64,000 nt of DNA. Origin: Desulfobulbaceae bacterium. GTDB taxonomy: Bacteria > Desulfobacterota > Desulfobulbia > Desulfobulbales > Desulfurivibrionaceae. Of the stretch, positions 44,223-52,900 are shown piece after piece (positions within the stretch are counted from its first letter, which is position 1; every line of letters starts with the position of its first letter). The stretch covers positions 1-64,000 of the forward strand of contig SJBG01000008.1 of the NCBI GenBank assembly GCA_004332195.1. Reading direction: 5' to 3'. A program made the translations under genes and the position numbers. The notes under the pieces were generated by a model. That model had not been told where the DNA came from, ran no database searches, and worked only from the letters and a program-made list of their open reading frames with translations.

Positions 44223-45098
44223 CTATTTAGTAACCATCATCAGAACGGTTATCCTTTCCAGATCATCTGGCGAATAATAGTCGATCTCCACCCTGCCTCG
44301 TACGCCATTCTGGACAATCCGCACCCTGGTCTTAAGGTGTCGGTTAAGCTCAGTGATCAGGTTGTGACAATAAGATTCAGGAATCCCGTTGCGGGCCCTG
44401 CGGGAGCTTCCACCGCCAGCCCCCCCGCTCTTGCGGTTTTTGCGCTTACGCCCAAGCTCCTCGGTCTGGCGCACGCTCAAACCTTTCTCCACAATTTCGT
44501 CCCGCAACTCCCGCAGTTGTTGCTCATCCTCCAGGCTGAGCAGCACCCGACCATGACCCATACTGATCCGCCCGGCGCTCAGGTCGTCTTTGGCGAAGTC
44601 CGGCAACTGATTGATCCGCAGAGCATTGGCTACGGTGGAGCGATCCTTCCCCACCCTTTTAGCCACCTCTTCCTGAGTTAAACCGTACTCTTTGACCAGG
44701 CGTAGGTAGGCCTCGGCCTCTTCCATGGGATTGAGATCCTGGCGTTGAATATTTTCAACCAAAGCTAGTTCCAGTTGATCTTGGGGGGATACATCTTTAA
44801 TCAGAACCGGTATTTCGTGCAGTCCGGCCAGGCCTGCGGCCCGCCAGCGTCGTTCTCCGGCAATAAGCTGATAGCGTTCAGGGGCAACCCGCCGCACCAC
44901 CAGGGGCAACAGAACCCCCTTTTCTCGTATGGATTCAGCCAGTTGAGCCAGGGCCTGATTACCGATCTGTTTTCGCGGCTGACGGGGGTTGGGCTCGATG
45001 GCATCTAGCGGGCAGATGATATAGGCCCGCTTTCCGCTTTCATCGTAAGACGGTAACAGGGCGCCCAACCCTTTGCCCAAAGAATTTCGTTTGACCAT
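44223..45098 (-). CDS. parB: Chromosome-partitioning protein ParB
   Basis: This CTP-dependent clamp (291 aa) loads at parS and spreads on DNA for chromosome segregation. It has the N-terminal ParB/Srx domain with the arginine box GERRWRAAGLA, then the helix-turn-helix domain ENIQRQDLNPMEEAEAYLRLVKEYGLTQEEVAKRVGKDRSTVAN, and a C-terminal dimerisation segment (YSPDDLERITVLM). A GAGGG site precedes ATG 45098. parA lies upstream, but 318 bp away with a MITE-like element between, unlike the usual close pairing. Confidence 0.95.
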   Translation of the reverse strand: MVKRNSLGKGLGALLPSYDESGKRAYIICPLDAIEPNPRQPRKQIGNQALAQLAESIREKGVLLPLVVRRVAPERYQLIAGERRWRAAGLAGLHEIPVLIKDVSPQDQLELALVENIQRQDLNPMEEAEAYLRLVKEYGLTQEEVAKRVGKDRSTVANALRINQLPDFAKDDLSAGRISMGHGRVLLSLEDEQQLRELRDEIVEKGLSVRQTEELGRKRKNRKSGGAGGGSSRRARNGIPESYCHNLITELNRHLKTRVRIVQNGVRGRVEIDYYSPDDLERITVLMMVTK

Positions 45099-45237
45099 GG
45101 TTTTTTCCCTCGCTCTTTACTGTCCTTACCACTTGCGCGCAAGACAAGACAACGGTCTTGGTATTTTCTTCCGGTATTGCCGGTTTTGGACAAACAACTC
45201 AGACATGACATCCTGAAAGCACGCAACAACCCCCTGT

Positions 45238-45266
45238 CAACCTATGGGCTCACTCAGCAATAACTT
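45238..45266 (-). repeat. Short dispersed motif, copy 3 (diverged)
   Basis: On the minus strand this reads GAAGTTATTGCTGAGTGAGC then CCATAGGT, similar to the copies at 34905 and 43955. It directly abuts MITE-like copy C. Confidence 0.4.
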
Positions 45267-45268
45267 CA

Positions 45269-45410
45269 GGCTATCTTGAAAAATTAGCTATTTTGTTCGA
45301 GTTCAAGGCATGCGAAAAAAAATTACCGCAGGCATATGGTTGATATTCCGAGGATAATTTTTTGAGCATAACGCAGAAATCGGGCGAAAGAGCAATTTTT
45401 CAAGGTGGCC
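45269..45410 (+). mobile_element. Palindromic MITE-like element, copy C
   Basis: This 142-bp full-length copy lies between parA and parB, ending 6 bp before the last base of the parA stop. The flanking tetranucleotides are TTCA and TTAT, so a target duplication is not evident here. It has one extra A in the A-run of the left arm. Confidence 0.88.
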
Positions 45411-45416
45411 TTATGT

Positions 45417-46259
45417 TTATTTGACAATGTCTTTTTCCTGCGCCTTTTTCTGCTGACGGAGAAACTCCCTGGCCAACTGCAGATAGCTGATCGCACCGGT
45501 GGAGCGCCGGTCGTAGAGGATAGCCGGCTTGCCGTGGCTGGGAGCCTCACCGAGGCGGATATTACGCGGGATCACGGTTTGGTAAAGCCGGCCTTTAAAA
45601 TATTTATTGACCTCGGCGCTTACCTGGTGAGTCAAGCGATTGCGACCGTCAAACATGGTCAGCAGCAGGCCCTCGATGGCCAGGCGATCATTGTAGGAGT
45701 TTTTCACCAGGCGGATGGTCTGGACCAAATGACTCAATCCCTCGAGAGCGAAATACTCGCACTGCATGGGGATGATCACCGAATCGGCGGCGGTGAGGGC
45801 GTTAATGGTCAACAGCCCCAGGGATGGCGGGCAATCGATAAAGACGAAATCATAATCGGTCAGCACCGGGCTCAGCAGTTGCTCCAGGTAGCGCTCCCGC
45901 CGGTCAGCGCCTATCAGCTCGACTTCCACCCCAATCAGGTCAATTTGACAGGGCAACAAACAGAGCTTGGCTCCCAGTTCGGCCACCATAACAATAGCTT
46001 CGGTCGCAGCTACGCCATCAACCAGGCAGTGATAAAGATGAACTCGCTCAGTGGTCATCCCGCCATCCCCAGCCTGACGCCGGGGATACTGAAAACCCAA
46101 GCCGCTGGAAGCGTTGCCCTGGGGGTCGGAATCAACCACCAGCACCCGCTTGCCCAAGGCCGCCACGGAAGCAGCTAGATTGATGGTGGTGGTGGTCTTA
46201 CCCACTCCCCCTTTCTGGTTGGCCAGCGCTATCACCTTGGCTTGCTGTTGGTTCTCCAT
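45417..46259 (-). CDS. parA: Chromosome-partitioning ATPase ParA (Soj)
   Basis: This ATPase (280 aa) moves ParB-parS complexes over the nucleoid. Walker A is NQKGGVGKTTTTINLAAS at residues 14-31, Walker A' is VLVVDSDPQGNAS and Walker B is FVFIDCPPSLGLL. The C-terminus ends in a short Gln/Lys tail (REFLRQQKKAQEKDIVK). It is transcribed toward parB. Confidence 0.95.
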   Translation of the reverse strand: MENQQQAKVIALANQKGGVGKTTTTINLAASVAALGKRVLVVDSDPQGNASSGLGFQYPRRQAGDGGMTTERVHLYHCLVDGVAATEAIVMVAELGAKLCLLPCQIDLIGVEVELIGADRRERYLEQLLSPVLTDYDFVFIDCPPSLGLLTINALTAADSVIIPMQCEYFALEGLSHLVQTIRLVKNSYNDRLAIEGLLLTMFDGRNRLTHQVSAEVNKYFKGRLYQTVIPRNIRLGEAPSHGKPAILYDRRSTGAISYLQLAREFLRQQKKAQEKDIVK

Positions 46260-46355
46260 GGCCAGGCTCCATAATTAATCACTAACCAAACGACTCGTCA
46301 GCAAAATCTGTGGATCACAAGTGCATCTAACCTTATTGAAATCAGTAACAGTTAA

Positions 46356-46496
46356 GGCTATTTTGAAAAATTAGCTATTTTGTTCGAGTTTACGGCACGC
46401 GAAAAAAATTACCGCAGGCATATGGTTGATATTCCGAGGATAATTTTTTTCGCATAACGCAGAAATCGGGCGAAAGAGCAATTTTTCAAGGTGGCC
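46356..46496 (+). mobile_element. Palindromic MITE-like element, copy D
   Basis: This 141-bp copy is flanked by perfect TTAA repeats (46352-46355, 46497-46500). It lies 97 bp upstream of parA. In this copy the inner right arm reads TTTTCGC instead of TTTTGAGC, which pairs fully with the left arm GCGAAAA. Confidence 0.9.
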
Positions 46497-46870
46497 TTAA
46501 GTTTCTGGGACCGGTAAAAAGCCGGACAAACATCAGGTCGCATCTTGTTTTGCCAGTCAACCTCAAACACCTCGGTTCACCCTTGCCCATCTTCGTCGAG
46601 CTTAATCAGCGTTCGATATATGGGTTCCCCCCGGATTAAACTCGACTTCGGCGGCCACAATCCGCCACGGTCACCGGACTATTCCACCGTTTAACCGATC
46701 ATGCAACAAACATTTTTTCGTTTCTTGTTTTTGTATCCTGTCTAAGTCGCCATTTTGTCTGCCCTCAGGCCAGCCAAGCTTTCGAGCTGGGCCGCAGGTC
46801 TGCGCAATGTCCCGTTAACAGCCGGGGGTCTCGCAAAGCCGCTGATTCACTACTTGCAAGCCGACCTGAA

Positions 46871-46886
46871 TGTTTCACGTGCAACA
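46871..46886. other. parS: parS-like centromere site
   Basis: TGTTTCACGTGCAACA differs at one base from the classic parS palindrome TGTTTCACGTGAAACA. It lies 612 bp upstream of parA. ParB should load here. parS sites cluster near the replication origin in most bacteria, so the origin may be within tens of kilobases. Confidence 0.8.
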
Positions 46887-46916
46887 TCCAGACATTTTTT
46901 TCGTGTTATCATGAGG

Positions 46917-48065
46917 TTAACCTGCAACAGCCAGGAGAAGCTCAGTGGTGCGGACCATGGAATCCAGAGTGATTGATTCATCGGTGGTGTGAACATCGGT
47001 CATCCCGATGCCCAGAATGGCGGTGGGCCGGCCTCGGGCCCCGAAGATGTTGGCGTCACTGCCGCCGCCAGCCATGATGAAGCGCAAGGGGCGATTCAAT
47101 TTCGCGGCCGCGGCCTGCAAACGCCGCAAAACCGGGGCACCTTCTTTAAGGCGCATACCGGGAAATTGCTCCTCCACCCGAAAGTCAAAATCGGCTTGAC
47201 GACGACCGGAACCAGGCGCGTCGGGAAGCAAAAAACCGTGCCGCTCAATGACCAGGCGCAGCTCATTCTCAATGGCGGCGGTATAACTGGCCAACTTTCT
47301 GGCGTTGTGGCTGCGCACCTCCCCCTCGAGCCGCACCAGTTCGGGAACGATATTGGTGGCCTGGCCGCCGGAGATCAGCCCGACATTGGCCGTGCTCTCA
47401 TCATCCAAACGACCCAGGGGCAGGGCGGCCACGGCCAACGACGCCAACTTGATGGCATTGATACCGTTTTCGGGATGCAAACCGGCATGCGCGGCTAAAC
47501 CTCGGATCTCGGCCCTGAAGTGATTGGCGGCCGGGGCCGCAATCACCGCCAGATCGATCCCGGTGCTGTCCAGGGCATAGCCAAATCCGGCTCGCAATAG
47601 AGAAAAATCGAAATTTTTGGCCCCCAAAAGACCGATTTCCTCGCAAGTGGTGAAAACAAACTCCAGAGGAACCAGCAAAGCGCCATCCTCCTTAAGGCTG
47701 CGGGCCATTTCAATCAGCATCGCGATTCCAGCCTTGTCGTCGGCTCCCAGAATCGTCGCTCCGGCGCTGACAAAAGTATTACCGTTGCGGCGGACCTTGA
47801 CCCCGGTGGCGGGCTCGACGGTATCCATATGGCAGTTGCAGAAAAAAGGGGGAGCCGCATGGTTTTGATCGCCAATGCGAATCACCAGGTTGCCGGTGTC
47901 GGAACCAGTGACGGTGGCAGAATTATCTTCAATAATTTCGGCATTGAACTCGGAAGCACACAAAGACCGCAGAAAAAGGGCCAGACGCCCCTCGCCCCGG
48001 GAGGGGCTGTCAATTTCACAAAGGCGGACAAAAATATCCGCCAGACGTTCTGGTTGCAAGGACAT
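46917..48065 (-). CDS. M20 family metallopeptidase (PepT-like)
   Basis: This cytoplasmic aminopeptidase is 382 aa. Metal-ligand motifs include FFCNCHMDTVEP, ILGADDKAGIAM, FTTCEEIGLLGA and, at the C-terminus, GGGSDANIF, with the dimerisation insert containing RGLAAHAGLHPENGINAI. The order fits M20B/PepT-like enzymes, which cleave short peptides. I start at ATG 48065 (MSLQPERL); an earlier in-frame ATG at 48107 adds 14 residues without similarity. The substrate is not known. Confidence 0.85.
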   Translation of the reverse strand: MSLQPERLADIFVRLCEIDSPSRGEGRLALFLRSLCASEFNAEIIEDNSATVTGSDTGNLVIRIGDQNHAAPPFFCNCHMDTVEPATGVKVRRNGNTFVSAGATILGADDKAGIAMLIEMARSLKEDGALLVPLEFVFTTCEEIGLLGAKNFDFSLLRAGFGYALDSTGIDLAVIAAPAANHFRAEIRGLAAHAGLHPENGINAIKLASLAVAALPLGRLDDESTANVGLISGGQATNIVPELVRLEGEVRSHNARKLASYTAAIENELRLVIERHGFLLPDAPGSGRRQADFDFRVEEQFPGMRLKEGAPVLRRLQAAAAKLNRPLRFIMAGGGSDANIFGARGRPTAILGIGMTDVHTTDESITLDSMVRTTELLLAVAG

Positions 48066-48408
48066 AAAAATCTCGTAACAGTTGATCAGCGCCCCATTTT
48101 TGCCCACTTCGGTATCTGCGCTTACCTGAACTTCTCGAATACAACATCACCGGGAAAACGAGTCAAAACCGACACTTGGTAAAAGAGCGCGGTCCTCACC
48201 GCTAACAAAGCGGTGGCCAGCGGCTGGTAGTGTGCCTTGTTAATCCCTCAAAAAGCACCCAAACACGGTGGACGAATCCGGATTTTTAACAACCTAAAAA
48301 GGCTGGAAAAGCGCAGGCTCCGAAAGGGGCGACAATGCGGCGCCAGTGAGCTTTCATCCCGAATCGGACAATTACCATAAAACGCGGAAAAAAAGCAAAA
48401 AAATCAGT

Positions 48409-48444
48409 AAAAAACGGAGACCCCCAGCCGAAATGGGAATCTCC
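48409..48444 (-). terminator. Rho-independent terminator with no assigned gene
   Basis: The stem GGAGATTCCC / GGGGGTCTCC is followed on the minus strand by GTTTTTT. It lies 344 bp before the peptidase start, so it would end a transcript coming from 48445-48667, where I see no gene. It may end a small RNA or act as a leader attenuator. Confidence 0.55.
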
Positions 48445-48619
48445 AAATGGAAATCTCCTACTTGCCGTCTATTCATTTTTAAGACTACAATGTCGGGACA
48501 AATCGGTTTGGGTTGGGCCGAGGCTAAAAATCCGGCCAAAAGTCTAAAAATCCAAACGTGAGCACCCGATTTAAACGGGTCTTAGATCTGTATTCGGACT
48601 TTCAGTCTTTTTTCACAAT

Positions 48620-48639
48620 CCACCGATTTTAATCGGTGG
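48620..48639. other. Perfect 9-bp-stem hairpin upstream of rnhA
   Basis: CCACCGATT and AATCGGTGG face each other over a 2-base gap. With the ACCCG hairpin at 48564-48580 the pair resembles ends of IS200/IS605-type elements, but no transposase or TnpB frame is present nearby, so this is only a resemblance. Confidence 0.45.
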
Positions 48640-48667
48640 TTGTTAAACTTGATGCGGGTGGCAGTGG

Positions 48668-49498
48668 ATGGCAACCAGGAAAAAATTTTATGCGGTGGCC
48701 AAAGGCCGAATGCCGGGGATTTATGCCGCTTGGTCTCTGGCCAAAGCTCAGGTTGATGGTTTCCCCGGAGCTTGTTATCAGGGGTTTGTCGATCAAGAGG
48801 AGGCGGAGAATTGGTTGACCAGGCAAGGCCCTCAACCCAAGGAGGTCACCGAGGTGACCAGTTCTCGATCAGCCGGGCCAAAAGTGAAGCCGGCAGGTCT
48901 TGCCTCTGGTGGGGGCAGAGACAGGGCGCCATCCGGCCAAGGGTCAAAAAAGGTTGAATTAAGGGATTCATGCCTCCCGCCTCAGGGTGAACCCCAAGCC
49001 AAAACCCCATCGGCTCCGGCGGGGAAGATTCTTATTTATACCGACGGTGGAGCTCAGGGCAATCCCGGACCAGGCGGCTATGGTGTTGTCCAGATTGTCA
49101 ACGGGCAACGCCGGGAACTGGCCGGCGGTTACCGGCTTACTACCAATAATCGTATGGAGCTGATGGCCTGCATTGTCGCCCTGGCCGAGCTGGGGCGCTG
49201 CGATCAACCCATCCAGCTTTTTTCCGACTCCGGCTATGTGGTCAATGGGATCAACAAGCGCTGGGCCCAGGGCTGGCGCCGACGGGGTTGGCGCAAAGCT
49301 GATGGCCGCCCCGCCCTTAATACCGACCTCTGGAGCCGCCTACTGGATCTGGAGGAGAGACTGACGGTAAAATTCAACTGGATCCGGGGTCATGCCGGCA
49401 ATCCCCTCAATGAACGTTGCGACCAGTTGGCGGTGGCCATGGCCCGCCAACCCGGTCTGCCGGCGGATAGCGAGTATGAAAAACTTCTTCATCGCTAA
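48668..49498 (+). CDS. rnhA: Ribonuclease HI with N-terminal hybrid-binding domain
   Basis: This enzyme (276 aa) cuts RNA in RNA-DNA hybrids. The N-terminal RNase H1 hybrid-binding domain (residues 5-50, KFYAVAKGRMPGIYAAWSLAK...GFVDQEEAENWL) is followed by a linker of about 70 residues and the RNase H domain with the catalytic residues in LIYTDGGAQGNPGPGG, TTNNRMELMA, FSDSGYV and NERCDQLA. The hybrid-binding domain is common in eukaryotes and scattered in bacteria. GGTGG precedes ATG 48668. Confidence 0.94.
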   Translation: MATRKKFYAVAKGRMPGIYAAWSLAKAQVDGFPGACYQGFVDQEEAENWLTRQGPQPKEVTEVTSSRSAGPKVKPAGLASGGGRDRAPSGQGSKKVELRDSCLPPQGEPQAKTPSAPAGKILIYTDGGAQGNPGPGGYGVVQIVNGQRRELAGGYRLTTNNRMELMACIVALAELGRCDQPIQLFSDSGYVVNGINKRWAQGWRRRGWRKADGRPALNTDLWSRLLDLEERLTVKFNWIRGHAGNPLNERCDQLAVAMARQPGLPADSEYEKLLHR

Positions 49499-49506
49499 CA
49501 ACATTA

Positions 49507-49647
49507 TGCTACCTTGAAAAATTAGCTATTTTGTTCGAACTCAAGGCATGCGAAAAAAATTACCGCAGACATATGGTTGATATTCCGAGGATAATTTTTT
49601 GAGCATAACGCAGAAATCGGGCGAAAGAGCAATTTTTCAAGATGGCC
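49507..49647 (+). mobile_element. Palindromic MITE-like element, copy E
   Basis: This 141-bp copy has ATTA (ATTAT with the next base) repeated on both sides (49503-49507 and 49648-49652). It begins 8 bp past the rnhA stop. The central segment has one change (GCAGACATATGG). Confidence 0.9.
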
Positions 49648-49714
49648 ATTATAGTTTCACGGGAATCTTATTGTGTGTTGCTAGAGGGTTATGCCTTAGG
49701 TTGTCCATCCAAAA

Positions 49715-51070
49715 TTAACAATGCCCAATTTTGAATTGGGGATCCCCGGGATCCCGCCAGGTGATGCGACCGTCCATAATGGTCAGGACGGCCTTACCTT
49801 CCATTTCCCAGGCGGAAAATGGCGAGTTCTGGCTGCGGGACTGGTTGTTTTCGGGCCGGAAGATAAACCTGCGTTGGGGATCAATCAAGGTTAGGTCCGC
49901 GGGCTCACCCACCGCCAGTTGTCCACCGGGCACTCCGAGAATCCCGGCGGGATTGCGGGATAACAATTCCACTAGGCGCAAGGGCGTGATTAGCCCTTCC
50001 CGGACCAGGACCAGAGTGAGGGGTACGGCACTCTCCAAACCGATGATTCCGTTGGCGGCAAGATCAAACTCCAGCTCTTTTTCCAAGCCACTGTGAGGGG
50101 CGTGATCGGTGGCCACGGCATCAAGAGTACCGTCGGCCAGGGCCGCGCGGATGGCGGCGACATCGGTGGCGGTGCGCAGGGGTGGGTTCATTTTGGCCAT
50201 GGTGTCATAAAGTCCCACCGCTTCTTCGGTCAGCGTGAAGTAATGGGGCGCGGTTTCGGCCGTAATCGATACCCCCTGACTTTTGGCCCGGCGGATCAAA
50301 TCCACCGCTTCGGCCGTGCTGACATGGGCGATATGCAGGGGTCGTCCGGTATATTGAGCCAGAGCCAAATCTCGATAAACCATGATCTCTTCCGCCACTC
50401 GGGGTATGCCCCGCAAACCCAAGCGGGTGGAAACTATTCCCTCATTCATCACCCCGTTGCGACTCAGGCTTGCCTCCTCGGCATGGCTGATCACTAAGAG
50501 CCGGTGGTCACCGGCATACTCCAGGGCCCGGCGCATCAATTGGCTATCGCTAACTGGCCGACCATCATCGCTGAGGGCCCGCACACCGGCCCGGCGCATT
50601 TCACCAAAGGGAGCCAGGGTCTCGCCCCGGCCACCCAAACTGATTGACCCCACCGGATAAACTCTGGCTGCCGCCCCCACTGCCGCCGCCATAATCAGGC
50701 GAGTAACCTCAGGGCTATCGTTAATCGGGCGGGTATTGGGCATGCAGGCCACCGCGGTAAACCCCCCCGCCGCCGCCGCCATGGTCCCAGTGGCAATGGT
50801 CTCTTTGTGTTCATCGCCGGGTTCGCGGAGATGAACATGGATGTCGACCAAGCCAGGGGTCAGCCAGAATCCCCGCGCGTCAATCCGCCATAAATCATCT
50901 AGTCGAGCCAAAGCGCCCAAATCGGTGGCAAGGCGACCCTGGTTGAACTCTCCCGCCGCCACCGCTGCTATTTTTCCCTCCCGCACCCAAACATAGCCCG
51001 TAGCGTCCAGGCCGGAAGCCGGGTCAAGCAGGCGGGCGTTTTCCAACAAAATCGACGAATTGCTAGACAT
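49715..51070 (-). CDS. pyrC: Dihydroorotase
   Basis: This enzyme (451 aa) closes carbamoyl aspartate to dihydroorotate, third step of pyrimidine synthesis. The class I metal-binding motif DIHVHLREPG is at about residues 73-82. VVACMPNTRPINDSPE, VISHAEEASLS, HIAHVSTAEAV and AVATDHAPHS supply further ligands and conserved blocks. The gene follows pyrB by 39 bp on the same strand. Confidence 0.95.
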   Translation of the reverse strand: MSSNSSILLENARLLDPASGLDATGYVWVREGKIAAVAAGEFNQGRLATDLGALARLDDLWRIDARGFWLTPGLVDIHVHLREPGDEHKETIATGTMAAAAGGFTAVACMPNTRPINDSPEVTRLIMAAAVGAAARVYPVGSISLGGRGETLAPFGEMRRAGVRALSDDGRPVSDSQLMRRALEYAGDHRLLVISHAEEASLSRNGVMNEGIVSTRLGLRGIPRVAEEIMVYRDLALAQYTGRPLHIAHVSTAEAVDLIRRAKSQGVSITAETAPHYFTLTEEAVGLYDTMAKMNPPLRTATDVAAIRAALADGTLDAVATDHAPHSGLEKELEFDLAANGIIGLESAVPLTLVLVREGLITPLRLVELLSRNPAGILGVPGGQLAVGEPADLTLIDPQRRFIFRPENNQSRSQNSPFSAWEMEGKAVLTIMDGRITWRDPGDPQFKIGHC

Positions 51071-51109
51071 TTTCTCCCCATCTCCGGTTATTCATCGCAA
51101 GATGAATCA

Positions 51110-52036
51110 TCATCCTGCGACCAGGTACAACAGCGCCATCCGCACCGCCACACCGTTGGTCACCTGATCAAGAATCACTGAACGGGAACCATCGGCCAGG
51201 GCTGGAGTCAGTTCCACTCCGCGGTTAACAGGGCCGGGGTGCATGATGATCGCATCAGGTCGAGCCAGGGCCATGAGCTCTGGCGTGATCCCGTAAAAAA
51301 TGGCGTACTCCCGCAGAGACGGGAGCAAGGGGTCAAACTGGCGCTCCTGCTGCACCCGCAGAGCCATAACCACATCGGCATCAGCCACCGCCGCCCGCAC
51401 CGAGGAACAAACCATCGCCCCCATAGCGGCAACGCCTGGCGGCATTAAGGTGGCTGGCCCGGCCACCCGCACCTCCGCCCCCATTTTGCTGAAGCCGATA
51501 ATGTTGGAATGAGCCACCCGACTATGAGTGATATCACCAATAATTGCCACCTTCAGGCCCTGAATCCGACCCTTGTGCTCCCGCACCGTCATCAGGTCAA
51601 GCAAGGCCTGACTGGGATGCTCATGGGCGCCGTCCCCGGCGTTGATCACCGAAGCCTTGACATGGCGGGCCAGCAAACCGGGCACCCCGGAACGAGAGTG
51701 ACGAATGATGATACAATCCGGGTTCATGGCGGCTAGGTTGCGGGCCGTATCCACCAGAGTCTCCCCCTTAACCGCACTACTATCGACGCTGGAGATACTA
51801 AAAGTATCGGCGCTCAGCCGCTTAGCGGCAATTTCAAAGGAAAGGCGGGTGCGGGTGGAAGGCTCAAAGAAGAGATTGATCACCGTCTTACCCCGCAGAG
51901 TCGGCACTTTCTTGATCGAGCGCTGCGAAATTTCCTTAAAGGATTCGGCGGTTTGCAAAATAAGCTCAATATCATCGACGCTCAGGTCGGCCAGACCCAG
52001 AATATGACGGCGGGAAAAGGTATGCGCGTCGCTCAT
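51110..52036 (-). CDS. pyrB: Aspartate carbamoyltransferase catalytic subunit
   Basis: This enzyme (308 aa) joins carbamoyl phosphate and aspartate. The carbamoyl-phosphate loop [13 protein letters not shown] is at about residues 56-68; [25 protein letters not shown] and [11 protein letters not shown] follow. No pyrI is adjacent, as in organisms with an unregulated or DHOase-associated enzyme. It precedes pyrC. Confidence 0.96.
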   Translation of the reverse strand: MSDAHTFSRRHILGLADLSVDDIELILQTAESFKEISQRSIKKVPTLRGKTVINLFFEPSTRTRLSFEIAAKRLSADTFSISSVDSSAVKGETLVDTARNLAAMNPDCIIIRHSRSGVPGLLARHVKASVINAGDGAHEHPSQALLDLMTVREHKGRIQGLKVAIIGDITHSRVAHSNIIGFSKMGAEVRVAGPATLMPPGVAAMGAMVCSSVRAAVADADVVMALRVQQERQFDPLLPSLREYAIFYGITPELMALARPDAIIMHPGPVNRGVELTPALADGSRSVILDQVTNGVAVRMALLYLVAG

Positions 52037-52082
52037 GTTCAGTCACCCGGCCCTACGCCCAACTTTTCGTTCGATACTTCGC

Positions 52083-52751
52083 TCAACCCCCACTCACCCC
52101 GCCACCCGATCCGCCAATGATTCTCTGACCCAGGCGCGACCAGCGTACCCTGCTCTCTTCCCAATCCCAAGACCAATAAAGGACAAAGGCCCGGCCCTTC
52201 AGAGCCCGGGTCTCCACCGTGCCCCAAAAGCGACTGTCGAGACTGTTGTCCCGATTATCACCCAAGACGAACATCTCTCCCGGCCCCACCGTCAACGGTT
52301 CCAGGTTGTCCCGGGGCTGCTGGGCGGCAGGATAGATCTTCGGATCGAGAAACATCGCCCAAGGATCATCCAGGGGGACACCGTCAACATAAACCGTTTT
52401 ATCGCGAATTGCCACGGTCTCGCCGGGTAGAGCGATCACCCGCTTAATATAGTTCTGGGAGGGATCAAGGGGAAATCTGAAGACCACCACGTCATGACGC
52501 CGAGGCTCGCCCAGATTGACCCAGACTTCGCCGCTGAAAGGGTTGCGAATACCGTAAGCAAATTTGCTGACCAGCAGATGATCGCCGATCAGAAGGGAGG
52601 GTTTCATCGAGCCGGAAGGAATTTTAAAGGCCTGAACGACAAAGGTGCGAATAAACAAGGCCAGGATCAGGGCGATCACGATGGCCTCGGCATATTCCCG
52701 AAAAACCGACTTCCGGCCGAGGTCATTTTTGCTGGTAATGTTAGTGGCCAA
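52083..52751 (-). CDS. lepB: Signal peptidase I
   Basis: This membrane protease (222 aa) removes signal peptides on the periplasmic side. A single N-terminal membrane segment (AIVIALILALFIRTFVV) precedes the catalytic serine in IPSGSMKPSL and lysine in YIKRVIALPGE. LGDNRDNSLDSRFWG is the box E signature. It lies 46 bp before pyrB. The last residues (GGSGGGVSGG) are a glycine-serine tail. Confidence 0.95.
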   Translation of the reverse strand: MATNITSKNDLGRKSVFREYAEAIVIALILALFIRTFVVQAFKIPSGSMKPSLLIGDHLLVSKFAYGIRNPFSGEVWVNLGEPRRHDVVVFRFPLDPSQNYIKRVIALPGETVAIRDKTVYVDGVPLDDPWAMFLDPKIYPAAQQPRDNLEPLTVGPGEMFVLGDNRDNSLDSRFWGTVETRALKGRAFVLYWSWDWEESRVRWSRLGQRIIGGSGGGVSGG

Positions 52752-52900
52752 GTTTAGCTCCTATAATCCTCTTTTGCGCTTGTAAAACCACCGACTGGGC
52801 TACCGGCCTGCTGGGCGGACGGCGATATTAATTGTTTTGGTGACGCGGCCCCCGGCGCTGCGCGCAGGCCGGGCGACCCCAACCCTGTCGACGACGCCAC

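Larger units (their letters stand above)
46260..46916. other. parA upstream region with MITE-like copy D and parS
   Basis: 657 bp without a recognised gene. Copy D (46356-46496) and a parS-like site (46871-46886) are the features seen. A 73-codon plus-strand frame (46755-46976) runs into the peptidase gene and has no supporting signals. Confidence 0.6.
48066..48667. other. Intergenic stretch between the peptidase and rnhA, with several hairpins
   Basis: No coding frame is convincing. Three structures stand out: a terminator-like hairpin (48409-48444, minus strand), a hairpin ACCCG...CGGGT (48564-48580) and a perfect 9-bp-stem hairpin CCACCGATT/AATCGGTGG (48620-48639). A segment TCTAAAAATCC repeats at 48524 and 48542 in part. 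Confidence 0.5.

Noticed and set aside
46755..46976. 73-codon plus-strand frame over the parS region
   Set aside because: It runs into the antisense peptidase gene, has no ribosome-binding site and no recognisable motif.
48346..48561. 71-codon plus-strand frame upstream of rnhA
   Set aside because: It crosses the terminator hairpin and has Lys-rich, non-protein-like composition without start signals.
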